A stretch of DNA of 64,000 bases from assembly GCF_013373365.1 (NCBI RefSeq), contig NZ_CP035925.1, forward strand, positions 1,116,001 through 1,180,000, read 5' to 3'. The position numbers and the translations under genes were made by a program. Position 1 is the stretch's first letter, and each line of letters starts with the position of its first letter. Below, piece by piece: positions 44,641-53,524 of the stretch. The notes under the pieces were generated by a model. That model did no database searches and was not told the origin of the DNA. It was given only the letters and a program-made list of their open reading frames with translations. This DNA comes from Lentibacillus sp. CBA3610. Its GTDB lineage: Bacteria > Bacillota > Bacilli > Bacillales > Amphibacillaceae.

Positions 44641-45812
44641 TAAAAACACCTTATTTCTTCACGGTAGTCATCGATGGCTTGCTTAAGCTTTGGAAACTGA
44701 TCACTTGGAAATTGTTCGGTTATCGCCTTGGCCACTTCAAAAGCTACAACGTGTTCCATCACCACTGACGCAGCGGGTACAGCACATGAATCTGAACGTT
44801 CAATGCTTGCATTGAACGGTTCTTTTGTTTCGATATCGACACTTTTAAGCGGTTTGTATAGGGTTGGGATAGGTTTCATAACACCTTTGACGACAATTGG
44901 CATACCAGTTGACATGCCGCCTTCAAACCCGCCAAGGCGATTGGTTTCCCGGTAGTAGCCATCCTTTTCGCTCCAGGCAATCTCATCGTGGACCTCACTG
45001 CCGTTTTTACGTGCCGCTTCAAATCCAAGTCCAAACTCGACGCCTTTAAAGGCATTGATACTGACGACACTGCCTGCTATTCTGCTGTCAAGCTTCCGGT
45101 CATACTGGACATACGAGCCAACACCGGCAGGGACGCCTTCCACATAAACTTCTGCTACACCACCGATTGAATCACCATCTTTTTTTGCCTGATCAATCGT
45201 ATCCATCATGTCCTGTTCAACAGCTTTATCCAATGTACGGACCGGTGATTCCTCAGATATCTGCTGCCGTTCGTCCATTGTGAAAGTTGGCTGATCTTTT
45301 GCAACAACTCCGCCTATTTCTTTGACATACCCGGATACTTCAATCCCCAAATGTCGCAGCAGCGTTTTGGCAACTGCTCCAGCGGCCACACGGGCAGCTG
45401 TTTCTCTTGCTGATGAACGTTCAAGGACATTTCGCATATCGCGGTGACCATATTTTAAAGCCCCGTTTAAATCAGCATGACCCGGTCTCGGCCGTGAGAC
45501 AATCCGTCTTAATTTCCTGTCCGCGCCTTCTTCAATCGGGTCCTCTCCCATAATGTTCACCCAATGCTTGAAATCATCATTATGTATAACCAATGAAATA
45601 GGTGATCCTAATGTGTAACCATGCCTTACACCGCTGGCAATTTCAGCCATATCTTTTTCAATTTGCATCCGTTTACCCCGGCCATGACCTTTCTGCCTGC
45701 GACGCAATGACTGATTAATATCATCCTGTATTAGTGGCATGTTGGCTGGAACACCTTCAATGATTGTTGTTAATTGCTTGCCGTGTGATTCTCCCGCTGT
45801 TAAATAACGCAT
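44640..45812 (-). CDS. aroC: Chorismate synthase
   Basis: A 390-residue FMN-dependent enzyme making chorismate from EPSP (aroF in B. subtilis). It shows '[10 protein letters not shown]' at the start, '[12 protein letters not shown]', '[20 protein letters not shown]', '[15 protein letters not shown]' and '[12 protein letters not shown]'. AGGAGGAG lies before the ATG. It is the first gene of the unit, which then runs aroB-hisC-tyrA-aroA. Confidence 0.97.
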   Translation of the reverse strand: MRYLTAGESHGKQLTTIIEGVPANMPLIQDDINQSLRRRQKGHGRGKRMQIEKDMAEIASGVRHGYTLGSPISLVIHNDDFKHWVNIMGEDPIEEGADRKLRRIVSRPRPGHADLNGALKYGHRDMRNVLERSSARETAARVAAGAVAKTLLRHLGIEVSGYVKEIGGVVAKDQPTFTMDERQQISEESPVRTLDKAVEQDMMDTIDQAKKDGDSIGGVAEVYVEGVPAGVGSYVQYDRKLDSRIAGSVVSINAFKGVEFGLGFEAARKNGSEVHDEIAWSEKDGYYRETNRLGGFEGGMSTGMPIVVKGVMKPIPTLYKPLKSVDIETKEPFNASIERSDSCAVPAASVVMEHVVAFEVAKAITEQFPSDQFPKLKQAIDDYREEIRCF

Positions 45813-46043
45813 GGGTCATCTCCTCCTTCATATCAAGTGAATCTATAATCAGCAGAGAGGGTATAGCCAGTCAGTGCTGAATAATTTTGTATAACTATAT
45901 CATAAATTATAGATTTTTTGTTGGACATTAAGAAAGTTTTAAACATTCAAGGATTAAAGTTTAAGAAAAAATGACAGCATTAAGGTGCAGCAAGTTGCTT
46001 CGGATAAAAGAAAATACGTTTGCTGTCAGTCACAAACGTATCG

Positions 46044-46190
<147 letters not shown>

Positions 46191-46202
46191 TTCTATATTT
46201 AC

Positions 46203-46230
46203 AAAAACCTCCGCCGAAACGGAGGTTTTC
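46203..46230 (-). terminator. Terminator of ndk
   Basis: A 7-8 bp stem ACCTCCG / CGGAGGT with TTTTTGT on the minus strand, just below the ndk stop. Confidence 0.85.
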
Positions 46231-46241
46231 ATTACAAATAA

Positions 46242-46688
46242 CTAGTAAATCCACTCGCTATCCTGTTTTGTATAAGCCAATACCTCATGATCACTGAAAA
46301 ACAAATTAATTTCTTTTTCTGCACTTTCAGGTGAATCAGAACCATGAATAATGTTTTTGCCCACTGTCATGCCAAAGTCACCACGGATAGTTCCAGGTGC
46401 AGCTTCAAGAGGGTTTGTTTTACCCATCATGTCACGTGCAGTTGCAATAACATTTTCACCTTCCCAGACCATAGCTAAAACAGGTCCGGATGTGATGAAT
46501 TCAACCAGTTCCCCGAAAAATGGTTTATCTTGATGCTCGCCATAGTGTGTCTTAGCCAATTCATCGGAAATTTGCATTAACTTAGCGCCAACCAGTTTAA
46601 AACCTTTACGCTCAAACCGGTTTACAATTTCTCCTGTTAAATTACGTTGAACCCCGTCAGGTTTAACCATCAAAAATGTTTGTTCCAT
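46242..46688 (-). CDS. ndk: Nucleoside diphosphate kinase
   Basis: A 148-residue enzyme that balances nucleoside triphosphates through a phospho-His. The active His is in '[20 protein letters not shown]', preceded by 'GTIRGDFG'. The N-terminus '[19 protein letters not shown]' is standard. AGAGGTG lies before the ATG. It follows hepT on the same strand, in the B. subtilis order. Confidence 0.97.
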   Translation of the reverse strand: MEQTFLMVKPDGVQRNLTGEIVNRFERKGFKLVGAKLMQISDELAKTHYGEHQDKPFFGELVEFITSGPVLAMVWEGENVIATARDMMGKTNPLEAAPGTIRGDFGMTVGKNIIHGSDSPESAEKEINLFFSDHEVLAYTKQDSEWIY

Positions 46689-46765
46689 TTCAGCACCTCT
46701 TTTATATGTATTGATATAAGTAACCGTTAAAATTTTAACAAACTTTAAGTGGTATCACAAACAAT

Positions 46766-47737
46766 CTATGATCGCCTTTTCCCGATATACCTTGCAATAC
46801 TTTGCAGTGTGTTTTTTGCCTTATGGTTCGGTAAGTCATCTAATTCCTTTAATGCTTTTTGCAGGTATTGATCACTAACCTGGTATGATTGCTGAATAGC
46901 ATCTGTTTCTTTTAATTTGACGAGTAATGGATTCAAATCATTCGCAGTTACGTTTTGCGGTTCGTAAAAAGTGTCTTTTAACATTTCGTAAAACGTCTTA
47001 TTTTTCATTGCATACAACACCGGCAGTGTCACATTTCCCTGCAGAAGATCAGTGCCGGCAGGTTTGCCCAATTCAGCTTCGGATGACGTGAAATCAAGAA
47101 TATCATCGATTATCTGATAAGACATTCCAATGTAATACCCATACCTGAACAGCTTTTTGGAATATGCAGACGGTGCCCCTGAAGCAATCGCCCCGAGTTT
47201 ACAACTTGTTGCTATTAATAAAGCAGTTTTTCGTTTAATTCGCCGCAAGTAATGACGCAGATTCTGATTCCAGTTATATTTATCCCTGATTTGCTCAATT
47301 TCCCCTGCCGAGAGCTGGACCATGGTTTTTGAAAGCGCATGATGTGCTGCTGGTTCTTTAATCGTTGTGATATTCTCAATTGCCCGTGCCAGAATAAAAT
47401 CTCCCGTATACATTGCAACACGATTTCCGTATAAATGCTTGATTGTCGGTTTGCCACGACGTAATTCCGCATCATCTATCACGTCATCATGGACCAGTGA
47501 AGCCATATGTATTAACTCCAGTGATACAGCAACCGTTTTTATCCGCTCAATATCAAAATTTCCAAATTGCCCGCTTAACAAAACAAAAACAGGGCGGATC
47601 CGTTTTCCCCCTGCCTGCAGCAATTTTGTGGAAGATTCACGCAAAATATCATGATCGGCTTGAATGGCATCCGTTAAAGCATGTTCAATTAATTCCAGTT
47701 CTTTTTTTAAATGCCCGTATGTTTTCGTTAATTTCAT
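46766..47737 (-). CDS. hepT: Heptaprenyl diphosphate synthase, catalytic component II
   Basis: A 323-residue trans-prenyltransferase making the C35 side chain of menaquinone-7. The two aspartate-rich motifs are 'LVHDDVIDDAELRRG' and 'YQIIDDILDFTSSEAELGKP', with 'GGKRIRPVFVLLSG' in front. It needs HepS as partner, encoded two genes upstream. The ATG 47735-47737 with AAAGGTG 6 bases before it is preferred to the GTG inside the ribosome binding site. Confidence 0.95.
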   Translation of the reverse strand: MKLTKTYGHLKKELELIEHALTDAIQADHDILRESSTKLLQAGGKRIRPVFVLLSGQFGNFDIERIKTVAVSLELIHMASLVHDDVIDDAELRRGKPTIKHLYGNRVAMYTGDFILARAIENITTIKEPAAHHALSKTMVQLSAGEIEQIRDKYNWNQNLRHYLRRIKRKTALLIATSCKLGAIASGAPSAYSKKLFRYGYYIGMSYQIIDDILDFTSSEAELGKPAGTDLLQGNVTLPVLYAMKNKTFYEMLKDTFYEPQNVTANDLNPLLVKLKETDAIQQSYQVSDQYLQKALKELDDLPNHKAKNTLQSIARYIGKRRS

Positions 47738-47755
47738 GCATGTCACCTTTTATCG

Positions 47756-48463
47756 TCATTCTTTTGTACCCATGTGCATTGCGGCAACACCACCAGTATA
47801 TTGCTTAATGCTAACGTGTGAAAAACCCGCTGAATGAAACATTTGCTTCAATTTTTGTTTGTCGGGAAAATCTTTTGCCGATTCTTGTAACCAGGAATAT
47901 TCTTCATAACTTTTAGCAACCATTTTTCCCAATAAGGGCATGATAAAGCGGAAATACAGATAGTATACTTGCCGAAATCCGATCATCGTCGGTTGTGACG
48001 TCTCAAGACAAACCACTTTACCCTCAGGTTTGACAACACGATACATCTCCTTTAGTACCGTCATATAGTCGGGAACATTACGCAGGCCGAAACCTATTGT
48101 CACATAGTCAAATGAATTATCAGCAAACGGGAGTTCCATTGCATTCCCCTGGATAAAGGATAGCTGATCATATTGTAAGGATTGGTTTTTTTCCTCAGCA
48201 ACCGATAACATATTATGACTGAAATCAAGACCAATCACTTCTCCGGTACTGCCGGCAGCTTCAGCAAGCGAAATTGACCAATCTCCGGTACCACAACATA
48301 CGTCAAGCGCTTTTGAACCTGTTTCTACATTCATACGCTTCATGACATCCTTCCGCCAGGATTTATGACGTTTGAATGAAATAATGGAATTCATGGAATC
48401 GTACTGGCTGTATATTTTTTCAAAAACACGATGGACGCGTTCTTCTTTTGTCTGCTGCTGCAT
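47756..48463 (-). CDS. menG: Demethylmenaquinone methyltransferase (MenG/UbiE family)
   Basis: A 235-residue AdoMet-dependent C-methyltransferase for the last step to menaquinone (menH in older B. subtilis naming). It shows '[18 protein letters not shown]' then 'KRHKSWRK', '[16 protein letters not shown]' (AdoMet loop), 'GLDFSHNML', and '[14 protein letters not shown]'. It lies between hepS and hepT, so the quinone side-chain and ring-methylation genes form one unit. Confidence 0.96.
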   Translation of the reverse strand: MQQQTKEERVHRVFEKIYSQYDSMNSIISFKRHKSWRKDVMKRMNVETGSKALDVCCGTGDWSISLAEAAGSTGEVIGLDFSHNMLSVAEEKNQSLQYDQLSFIQGNAMELPFADNSFDYVTIGFGLRNVPDYMTVLKEMYRVVKPEGKVVCLETSQPTMIGFRQVYYLYFRFIMPLLGKMVAKSYEEYSWLQESAKDFPDKQKLKQMFHSAGFSHVSIKQYTGGVAAMHMGTKE

Positions 48464-48466
48464 ATA

Positions 48467-49273
48467 TTACCCTTCTTCCGCTATAGAACTATTGACTGAC
48501 GACGATATTCCTGAAGTATCTTTAATATACGCTGTTATGGCTGACAGGTGTGCCGGAAAATACCTCAGCCGCTCCTCAATCATGATAGTTTCCTGGCGGA
48601 CGAATGAGTCGATGGTATTTGAAGCAGTAGTATAGTCATTTAAAGGAATTTGTTCAGACCAGGAGCTAAAGACGTTATCAAGTCCGGTATGGTTCTTGCG
48701 GTTTTGGGCTGGTGTTAATTTTCGCATCATTAACCATTCTGCTGCAATCCCGCTAATGGCCGTTTCACCGACAAATTCTGCAATCCGGGTAATCAGTAAT
48801 GATTCAAGCTTTTTAATTATAGATAAAAACGTATCAATTGAATCGAAATCTTTATAATTTAATTCCATTTTTAATTCATTGATATCCGTGATCGCTGTTG
48901 CAAGAACCCGGGTCAACTTCACTTCTTCTATTTCCGATAGGAGAAAATAATATAATCCGCTATAGTAATCCCCGGCAAGTACAGATAACTGTTTTGACTT
49001 TTCCTCATGATTGGTTAATGCAGCATCATTTGAATTCGGCACTAAATCATGTGTGTCCAGCGCCATTTGAACAAGCATGGCCGTAACAATGCAGTTTTTC
49101 TTTGTACATTCGGATAAAGTTGTATTATTCAGGATTGAAGTCAATATATATAATTTATCCTCATCCAATTGAGGGGTTTGTACGTATTGTTCGATATAGG
49201 TATGATCCATTTTTTCTTTGATTAACACTTTAAGATGACTTATCTCCATACTGGATGTCTGCAAAACAACCAC
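48467..49273 (-). CDS. hepS: Heptaprenyl diphosphate synthase, component I
   Basis: A 268-residue helical regulatory subunit that pairs with HepT. The family is poorly conserved. Visible cues are 'HTYIEQYVQTPQLDEDKLYI' near residue 24, 'LAGDYYSGLYYFLLSE' near 97, and the position directly before menG-hepT. The start is uncertain: GTG at 49273 (AAAGGG 5 bases upstream) or TTG at 49264 (AGGTGG 5 bases upstream); I list the longer. Confidence 0.88.
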   Translation of the reverse strand: MVVLQTSSMEISHLKVLIKEKMDHTYIEQYVQTPQLDEDKLYILTSILNNTTLSECTKKNCIVTAMLVQMALDTHDLVPNSNDAALTNHEEKSKQLSVLAGDYYSGLYYFLLSEIEEVKLTRVLATAITDINELKMELNYKDFDSIDTFLSIIKKLESLLITRIAEFVGETAISGIAAEWLMMRKLTPAQNRKNHTGLDNVFSSWSEQIPLNDYTTASNTIDSFVRQETIMIEERLRYFPAHLSAITAYIKDTSGISSSVNSSIAEEG

Positions 49274-49382
49274 CTGTACCCTTTCATCATTCCATAAATC
49301 ATATTGTTATTATAGCATATTATGTGAGTGTTCCATAATTAAAAATAAGTAAGGTGTATGAAAATAAGCATGAGGCTGATTG

Positions 49383-49589
49383 TTATTCGTTATTAACTTC
49401 ACCGTGACTGGTTTGAATAATTGCCTTTCCCCTTATCTTGACAGCGGAGGTATGTTCGGTGAATTGAGCAATCATCACTTCATTTTCATCCAATTTTTCG
49501 GAATGATGAAACCGGGTGTCTGATCCCCTTGTCAATCCAATAACATTGACTCCATTCTCTAAAGCTTTTATGACAAAAAAATCTTCCAT
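49383..49589 (-). CDS. mtrB: Tryptophan-activated RNA-binding attenuation protein TRAP
   Basis: A 68-residue subunit of the 11-mer TRAP ring, which with bound tryptophan wraps (G/U)AG repeats in trp leader RNA. The sequence '[20 protein letters not shown]' '[20 protein letters not shown]' matches B. subtilis TRAP very closely, including the Lys/Arg RNA contacts (K37-, K56-, R58-equivalents). The ATG at 49587-49589 has GGGAGTG 6 bases upstream; the longer frame to 49637 runs into a palindrome. The usual partner mtrA is not beside it, and no trp genes are in the window. Confidence 0.95.
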   Translation of the reverse strand: MEDFFVIKALENGVNVIGLTRGSDTRFHHSEKLDENEVMIAQFTEHTSAVKIRGKAIIQTSHGEVNNE

Positions 49590-49617
49590 AGCAAACACTC
49601 CCGCATGCATAAAATTC

Positions 49618-49650
49618 AATTCCTTTTTGAATGACATTCAAAAAGGAATT
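49618..49650. repeat. Perfect 33-bp palindrome upstream of mtrB
   Basis: Arms AATTCCTTTTTGAATG (49618-49633) and CATTCAAAAAGGAATT (49635-49650) are exact inverted copies around one base. It lies between hbs and mtrB, about 28 bases before the mtrB start. No T-run follows directly in the direction of transcription, so an operator or RNA structure is as likely as a terminator. Confidence 0.7.
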
Positions 49651-49660
49651 TTCATAAAGT

Positions 49661-49692
49661 GAAAAAAGAGCACGTAATCACGTGCCCTTTCC
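49661..49692 (-). terminator. Terminator of hbs
   Basis: The stem GGGCACGTGATTACGTGCTC (inner arms GCACGT / ACGTGC) followed by TTTTTTC on the minus strand, 22 bases below the hbs stop. Confidence 0.85.
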
Positions 49693-49713
49693 TGAGCCCT
49701 ATGTAAGAAAATC

Positions 49714-49986
49714 TTATTTAACACTTTCTTTAAGGGCCTTTCCTGGTTTAAATGCAGGAACTTTACTTGCAGGAATTTTAATTTCTTCCCCTGTTTGCGG
49801 ATTACGTCCTTTACGTTCAGAACGCTCACGTACTTCAAAGTTCCCGAAGCCGATCAGCTGTACTTTTTCACCATTTTTAAGTGAATCCATGACAGATTCA
49901 AAAACTGCATCAACTGCTTTTGTAGCATCTTTTTTGGAAAGGTCGCTTTTTTCTGCAACAGCATTAACCAAGTCTGTTTTATTCAT
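49714..49986 (-). CDS. hbs: Histone-like DNA-binding protein HU
   Basis: A 90-residue nucleoid protein that binds and bends DNA as a dimer. It begins '[20 protein letters not shown]', continues with '[20 protein letters not shown]' and '[21 protein letters not shown]', the complete HU signature. The ATG at 49984-49986 follows GGAGGAGGTGA; the longer frame to 50049 is leader sequence. It is a single-gene unit with its own promoter and terminator. Confidence 0.98.
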   Translation of the reverse strand: MNKTDLVNAVAEKSDLSKKDATKAVDAVFESVMDSLKNGEKVQLIGFGNFEVRERSERKGRNPQTGEEIKIPASKVPAFKPGKALKESVK

Positions 49987-50020
49987 GACATTCACCTCCT
50001 CCCGGAAAGTTTCAATCGAC

Positions 50021-50061
50021 ATTGGAACAAATTGTAAATATATCACCATTTGTTCCCAAAT
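50021..50061 (-). promoter_or_regulatory. Inverted repeat in hbs leader
   Basis: ATTGGAACAAATT (50021-50033) and its imperfect inverse ATTTGTTCCCAAAT (50048-50061). A third copy of the motif, TTTGGAACAAAATT, lies at 50122-50135, inside the promoter spacer. It could be an operator or a leader hairpin; the factor is unknown. Confidence 0.5.
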
Positions 50062-50108
50062 TGCCTTTTTTTATACTTAAGCCATCAAAATCAATGATGA
50101 CATGGCTT

Positions 50109-50137
50109 ATATTAACCGAGTTTGGAACAAAATTCAA
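50109..50137 (-). promoter_or_regulatory. SigA-type promoter of hbs
   Basis: On the minus strand TTGAAT (50132-50137), a 17-base spacer and TAATAT (50109-50114), giving a leader of about 115 bases. The gap 50138-50289 shows no gene. Confidence 0.7.
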
Positions 50138-50289
50138 CAATAAATGCCTAATTTATCAGGTTTTATTTCATTTTTGGCTATAATTTCCCGTGATTTTAAA
50201 AAAATAACGAAATACCATCACTTGCTTATGTTTAACATATACGACATACATAAGCGAATTCCTGCCTGGGACTGTTAAAAAATTTGGCA

Positions 50290-50319
50290 CAAAAAAATAG
50301 CAACTATGTATAGCTGCTA
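50290..50319 (-). terminator. Terminator of spoIVA
   Basis: TAGCAGCTAT / ATAGTTGCTA stem (one G-U type mismatch) with TTTTTTT on the minus strand; it overlaps the spoIVA stop. Confidence 0.8.
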
Positions 50320-51795
50320 TAAAATAATGGCTATTAACCCGCCGGATCCCTCGTTGATGATCCTCTCCAGTGTATCTTTTAATTTGTATCTGGCATTTTC
50401 CGGCATGAGTGAAATTTTTGCCTGAATGCCTTCCCTGACGATTGAACTCAGTGATCTGCCGAAGATGTCTGATTCCCAGATGGATAACGGATCCTCCTCA
50501 AAATCCTGCATCAGGTACCTTACTAATTCCTCACTTTGTTTTTCGGTGCCGATAATTGGGGCAAATTCCGATTCAACTTCCACTTTTACCATATGAATTG
50601 ATGGCGCAATCGCTTTTAGGCGGACACCGAATCTGGAGCCCTGACGAATAATTTCCGGTTCGTCCAATTCCATATCTTCCAAAGTTGGTGCTGCAATGCC
50701 ATAACCGGTCTGCTTCACCATTTGCAGAGCACCTGCCACTTGGTCATACTCCCGTTTGGCGTGAGCAAAATCCTGCATAAGTTCAAGTAAATGATCTTTT
50801 CCACGTATCTCCTCACCGACTATTTCTTTCAGCACTTCATCATACAAATGGTCTGGCGCATGCAAATCAATTTCTGCTACACCATCTCCCATTTCCATAC
50901 CAGCTAAATTGGCACTGTCAATATAATCATATTCCGAGAAATCGCCTATAATATGATCAACATCACGCAGCCGCCTGATATTTTTGACAGTTGATTGAAT
51001 CGCTTCCTGATAACTTCTCTGCAGCCAGTGGTCTTCGTTAAGCACCATCACCCAACTCGGCAGGTTGACATTCACTTCCAGTACCGGGAATTCGTATAAG
51101 GCTTCGCGCATGACATTATAAACATCATGTTCGGTCATCGTTTCCACATTCATTGCCAGTACCGGAATGTCATATTTTTCGGTTAGATCCTGGCGTAACA
51201 ATTCGGTTTCCTCACTCGTCGGCTGTGCCGAATTGACGACCATAATAAAAGGCTTCCCAACTTCTTTCATTTCTTCCACTATTTTTTCTTCCGGTTCCTG
51301 ATAATCCGTACGTGTAATTTCTCCAAATGTTCCGTCGGTCGTAACAATAACACCGATTGTTGAATGTTCTTGGATAACTTTTCGTGTTCCGATCTCAGCT
51401 GCGTCATGGAATGGTATAGGGTCCTCATACCATGGTGTGTTAATCATTCTGGGACCATTTTCATCCTCAAATCCTTTAGCACCTTCTACAGCATACCCAA
51501 CACAATCAACCAGACGAACGTTTACGTCAAGACCTTCATCAACGTGAACCGATACTGCCTGATTCGGAATGAACTTTGGCTCGGTTGTCATAATTGTTTT
51601 TCCGCCGGCACTTTGCGGCAATTCATCATGGGCTCTGCCACGTTCACTTTCATCTGCAATATTCGGCAGAACACCAAGTTCCATGAAATGTTTAATGAAC
51701 GTTGATTTACCGGTCCGGACAGCACCTACAATACCAAGATAAATATCTCCATTCGTCCGCTTCGAAATATCTTTGAAAATATCAACTCTCTCCAA
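50317..51795 (-). CDS. spoIVA: Stage IV sporulation protein A (coat base-layer ATPase)
   Basis: A 492-residue ATPase that polymerises on the forespore surface as the base of the coat. It shows Walker A 'GIVGAVRTGKSTF' (about 22-34), 'LVDCVGYAVEGAKGFED' (Walker B region) and 'VVNSAQPTSEET'. The middle and C-terminal domains end in 'NEGSGGLIAIIL', the end that anchors to SpoVM in B. subtilis. The length equals the B. subtilis protein. The start codon is TTG after a GGGAGGGG site. A SigE-type promoter lies upstream. Confidence 0.98.
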   Translation of the reverse strand: MERVDIFKDISKRTNGDIYLGIVGAVRTGKSTFIKHFMELGVLPNIADESERGRAHDELPQSAGGKTIMTTEPKFIPNQAVSVHVDEGLDVNVRLVDCVGYAVEGAKGFEDENGPRMINTPWYEDPIPFHDAAEIGTRKVIQEHSTIGVIVTTDGTFGEITRTDYQEPEEKIVEEMKEVGKPFIMVVNSAQPTSEETELLRQDLTEKYDIPVLAMNVETMTEHDVYNVMREALYEFPVLEVNVNLPSWVMVLNEDHWLQRSYQEAIQSTVKNIRRLRDVDHIIGDFSEYDYIDSANLAGMEMGDGVAEIDLHAPDHLYDEVLKEIVGEEIRGKDHLLELMQDFAHAKREYDQVAGALQMVKQTGYGIAAPTLEDMELDEPEIIRQGSRFGVRLKAIAPSIHMVKVEVESEFAPIIGTEKQSEELVRYLMQDFEEDPLSIWESDIFGRSLSSIVREGIQAKISLMPENARYKLKDTLERIINEGSGGLIAIIL

Positions 51796-51857
51796 ACGAT
51801 CCCCTCCCGATCTCCTTTTCCAAAAATCATAAACAATCTGCGAAATATTGACATTAC

Positions 51858-51888
51858 AAGTCTATGATGTTGTCCTATCAAAATATGA
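51858..51888 (-). promoter_or_regulatory. SigE-type promoter of spoIVA
   Basis: On the minus strand TCATATT (51882-51888), a 15-base spacer and CATAGACTT (51858-51866) fit the mother-cell SigE consensus (KMATATT, 14-15 bases, CATACA-T). spoIVA in B. subtilis is SigE-dependent. Confidence 0.7.
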
Positions 51889-51934
51889 CTTAATTAGGCC
51901 TAAAAGAATCAAAAAAGATCCGTCATTTTTCCAA

Positions 51935-51975
51935 TAATAAATCCCCTGCAACACAATATATGTCACAAGGGATTG
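51935..51975 (-). terminator. Terminator of yphF
   Basis: On the minus strand AATCCCTTGTG pairs with TGCAGGGGATT and is followed by TATTATTGG; a moderate hairpin 10 bases below the yphF stop. Confidence 0.6.
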
Positions 51976-51985
51976 ATTATGCTTA

Positions 51986-52717
51986 TTAATTTTCCATTGA
52001 ACTGAAAACGGGTTCACCGTCCTGAATAGTATATGGCAGGGAATAGGCCGGTGCGAATGGTGTGTTTTCAGCTAATAGATATCGGATGTCCTGACCTTCT
52101 TCCAAATCATGTTCATATTCTTCCAGTGCTCTTGTTAAATCAATTCGATAGTCGACATAAAGGTTACCTTCTGTGTCCATCACAATCGGCAGGTTTTCCT
52201 GTGAGTAGGGACTGACCACATATGGCCGGGATTCAAGTCCCAGTTCTTCATGATCCACCAGGAAAACCCCATCAGCAATTTCCTCGCCAAATGGAGGATA
52301 AAGGTTCTCGTTCCGATAAATATTAAGCTTTACAGCTACTTCCCTGATAGCATCTGAAATACGTAAATCAATCACCTTCACACTCGGGTCATCCTCCGGG
52401 TTTATAATTGTATATTGATATATACCACCATTCTGGTAAGCAGTTCCCGGAATTTCAGTCATGATATTCTGTTCTTTGAGCAGCTGGAAGTCAACTAAAT
52501 ACTTTTGAAAGATAGGTGTATCACTGGATTTTGTCCTGATTGGCAGGAGACCATTCGTTTGTTTCTGATATTGATCGACTGCTGTTTGCACTTCTTCAAC
52601 CTGGTGTTCATTCGGCTCCTGATTTTCTGATCGTTCACTATCCGGATAGAGACACCCGCTTAGCAGGCTTATCATCAATAATAAACTAAAGAGCCGGATA
52701 TATGTATTTTTCATCAC
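51986..52717 (-). CDS. yphF: YphF-like lipoprotein
   Basis: A 243-residue exported lipoprotein of unknown function. The signal peptide ends in the lipobox 'LLSGC' (Cys about residue 22). A Glu/Gln-rich stretch and a mixed domain follow, with 'YQYTIINPEDDPSVKVIDLR' and 'YPPFGEEIADGVFLVDHEEL'. It is next to spoIVA and yphE as in B. subtilis. The start is GTG-ATG with AGGAGG 7-10 bases upstream. Confidence 0.87.
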   Translation of the reverse strand: MMKNTYIRLFSLLLMISLLSGCLYPDSERSENQEPNEHQVEEVQTAVDQYQKQTNGLLPIRTKSSDTPIFQKYLVDFQLLKEQNIMTEIPGTAYQNGGIYQYTIINPEDDPSVKVIDLRISDAIREVAVKLNIYRNENLYPPFGEEIADGVFLVDHEELGLESRPYVVSPYSQENLPIVMDTEGNLYVDYRIDLTRALEEYEHDLEEGQDIRYLLAENTPFAPAYSLPYTIQDGEPVFSSMEN

Positions 52718-52728
52718 CCCTGAGCCTC

Positions 52729-52926
52729 CTATGCGGTTGGACCGCTAAAAACAATATATAGAATGATAAATGCGCCAACCAGCAATGAAATATATGCAAA
52801 CAAGGTCACAATTGCCGATAATAAACCTTTTAATTTATATCTGCTGAGCAATATGAGCCCCATCGCCACAATCAATAAGCCCATACCAACGAATGAAATC
52901 CACATGTTCATCATACTTTCCGACAT
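52729..52926 (-). CDS. yphE: YphE-like small membrane protein (DUF2768)
   Basis: A 65-residue protein with two membrane helices (about 8-26 and 34-58) joined by a basic turn 'SRYKLKG'. It matches DUF2768 (YphE) in size and pattern; function unknown. The ATG at 52924-52926 has GGGAGTG 6 bases upstream and is preferred over the upstream ATG at 52941, which lies inside that site. It ends 11 bp before yphF. Confidence 0.83.
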   Translation of the reverse strand: MSESMMNMWISFVGMGLLIVAMGLILLSRYKLKGLLSAIVTLFAYISLLVGAFIILYIVFSGPTA

Positions 52927-52999
52927 TTCATCCACTCCCATTTAAAACATGCACACCGTATTATAACATATCACATGCTGCATGGACACGCCAGAAAAA

Positions 53000-53041
53000 T
53001 TAAGGCTTTCACCAAGTTTATAAGTGAAAGCCTTAGTTTTT
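53000..53041. terminator. Terminator below spoVIF
   Basis: A perfect 12-bp stem TAAGGCTTTCAC / GTGAAAGCCTTA with T-rich flanks on both strands. The remaining gap (53042-53203) holds no gene. Confidence 0.85.
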
Positions 53042-53203
53042 ATTATCAAGTCTATATTAACATGTTAAAAATCCGGAATGAAGGGGGCTGGCTTCATCCC
53101 GGCACGACTAAATAATACCCACAGCAACTCCATCCATGAATGCTTGTGCGATTTATATTATGCGAGCATACGGATCAATGTATCCTCACTTGCCCAGTTA
53201 AAC

Positions 53204-53464
53204 CTATTTTTTAAACATTTTATTCAATGTCTGCATATCCATGGGCATGTTATTTTTCGTTATTGATTCTACAATTTTATCTTCTTTTTCTTTGGGAATC
53301 GGTTTATTTGCTAACTTTGATAATCGCTGTACCAGATCTCTCACTGTTTTTTCATCAGAAAAATCAGCTTGCTTGACAGAATCTGCCACCTTATGAATGT
53401 CATTTGGACTAATATCTGAATTCTGCTGAACTTTATCAAAAAGATTGTCTTGAAAATTGCTCAC
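53204..53464 (-). CDS. spoVIF: Stage VI sporulation protein F (SpoVIF/YjcC family)
   Basis: An 86-residue protein closely patterned on B. subtilis SpoVIF: 'VADSVKQADFSDEKTVRDLV' 'QRLSKLANKPIPKEKEDKIV' and then 'ESITKNNMPMDMQTL'. SpoVIF acts late in coat assembly with GerE in the mother cell. The GTG start (53462-53464) is preferred because AGGAGG lies 7 bases upstream; the upstream ATG at 53488 has no site. In B. subtilis spoVIF (yjcC) lies elsewhere, so this is either a relocated gene or a paralogue. Confidence 0.88.
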   Translation of the reverse strand: MSNFQDNLFDKVQQNSDISPNDIHKVADSVKQADFSDEKTVRDLVQRLSKLANKPIPKEKEDKIVESITKNNMPMDMQTLNKMFKK

Positions 53465-53524
53465 ATGCTCGCCTCCTTGCATATTCATTTCAAGACATTA
53501 TATGCAGGGGCGCGCGATTAAGTG

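Noticed and set aside
45813..46043. A trp leader or aroH remnant near aroC
   Set aside because: No (G/U)AG repeat array and no AroH-like peptide was seen; the only recognisable remnant in the gap is cheR.
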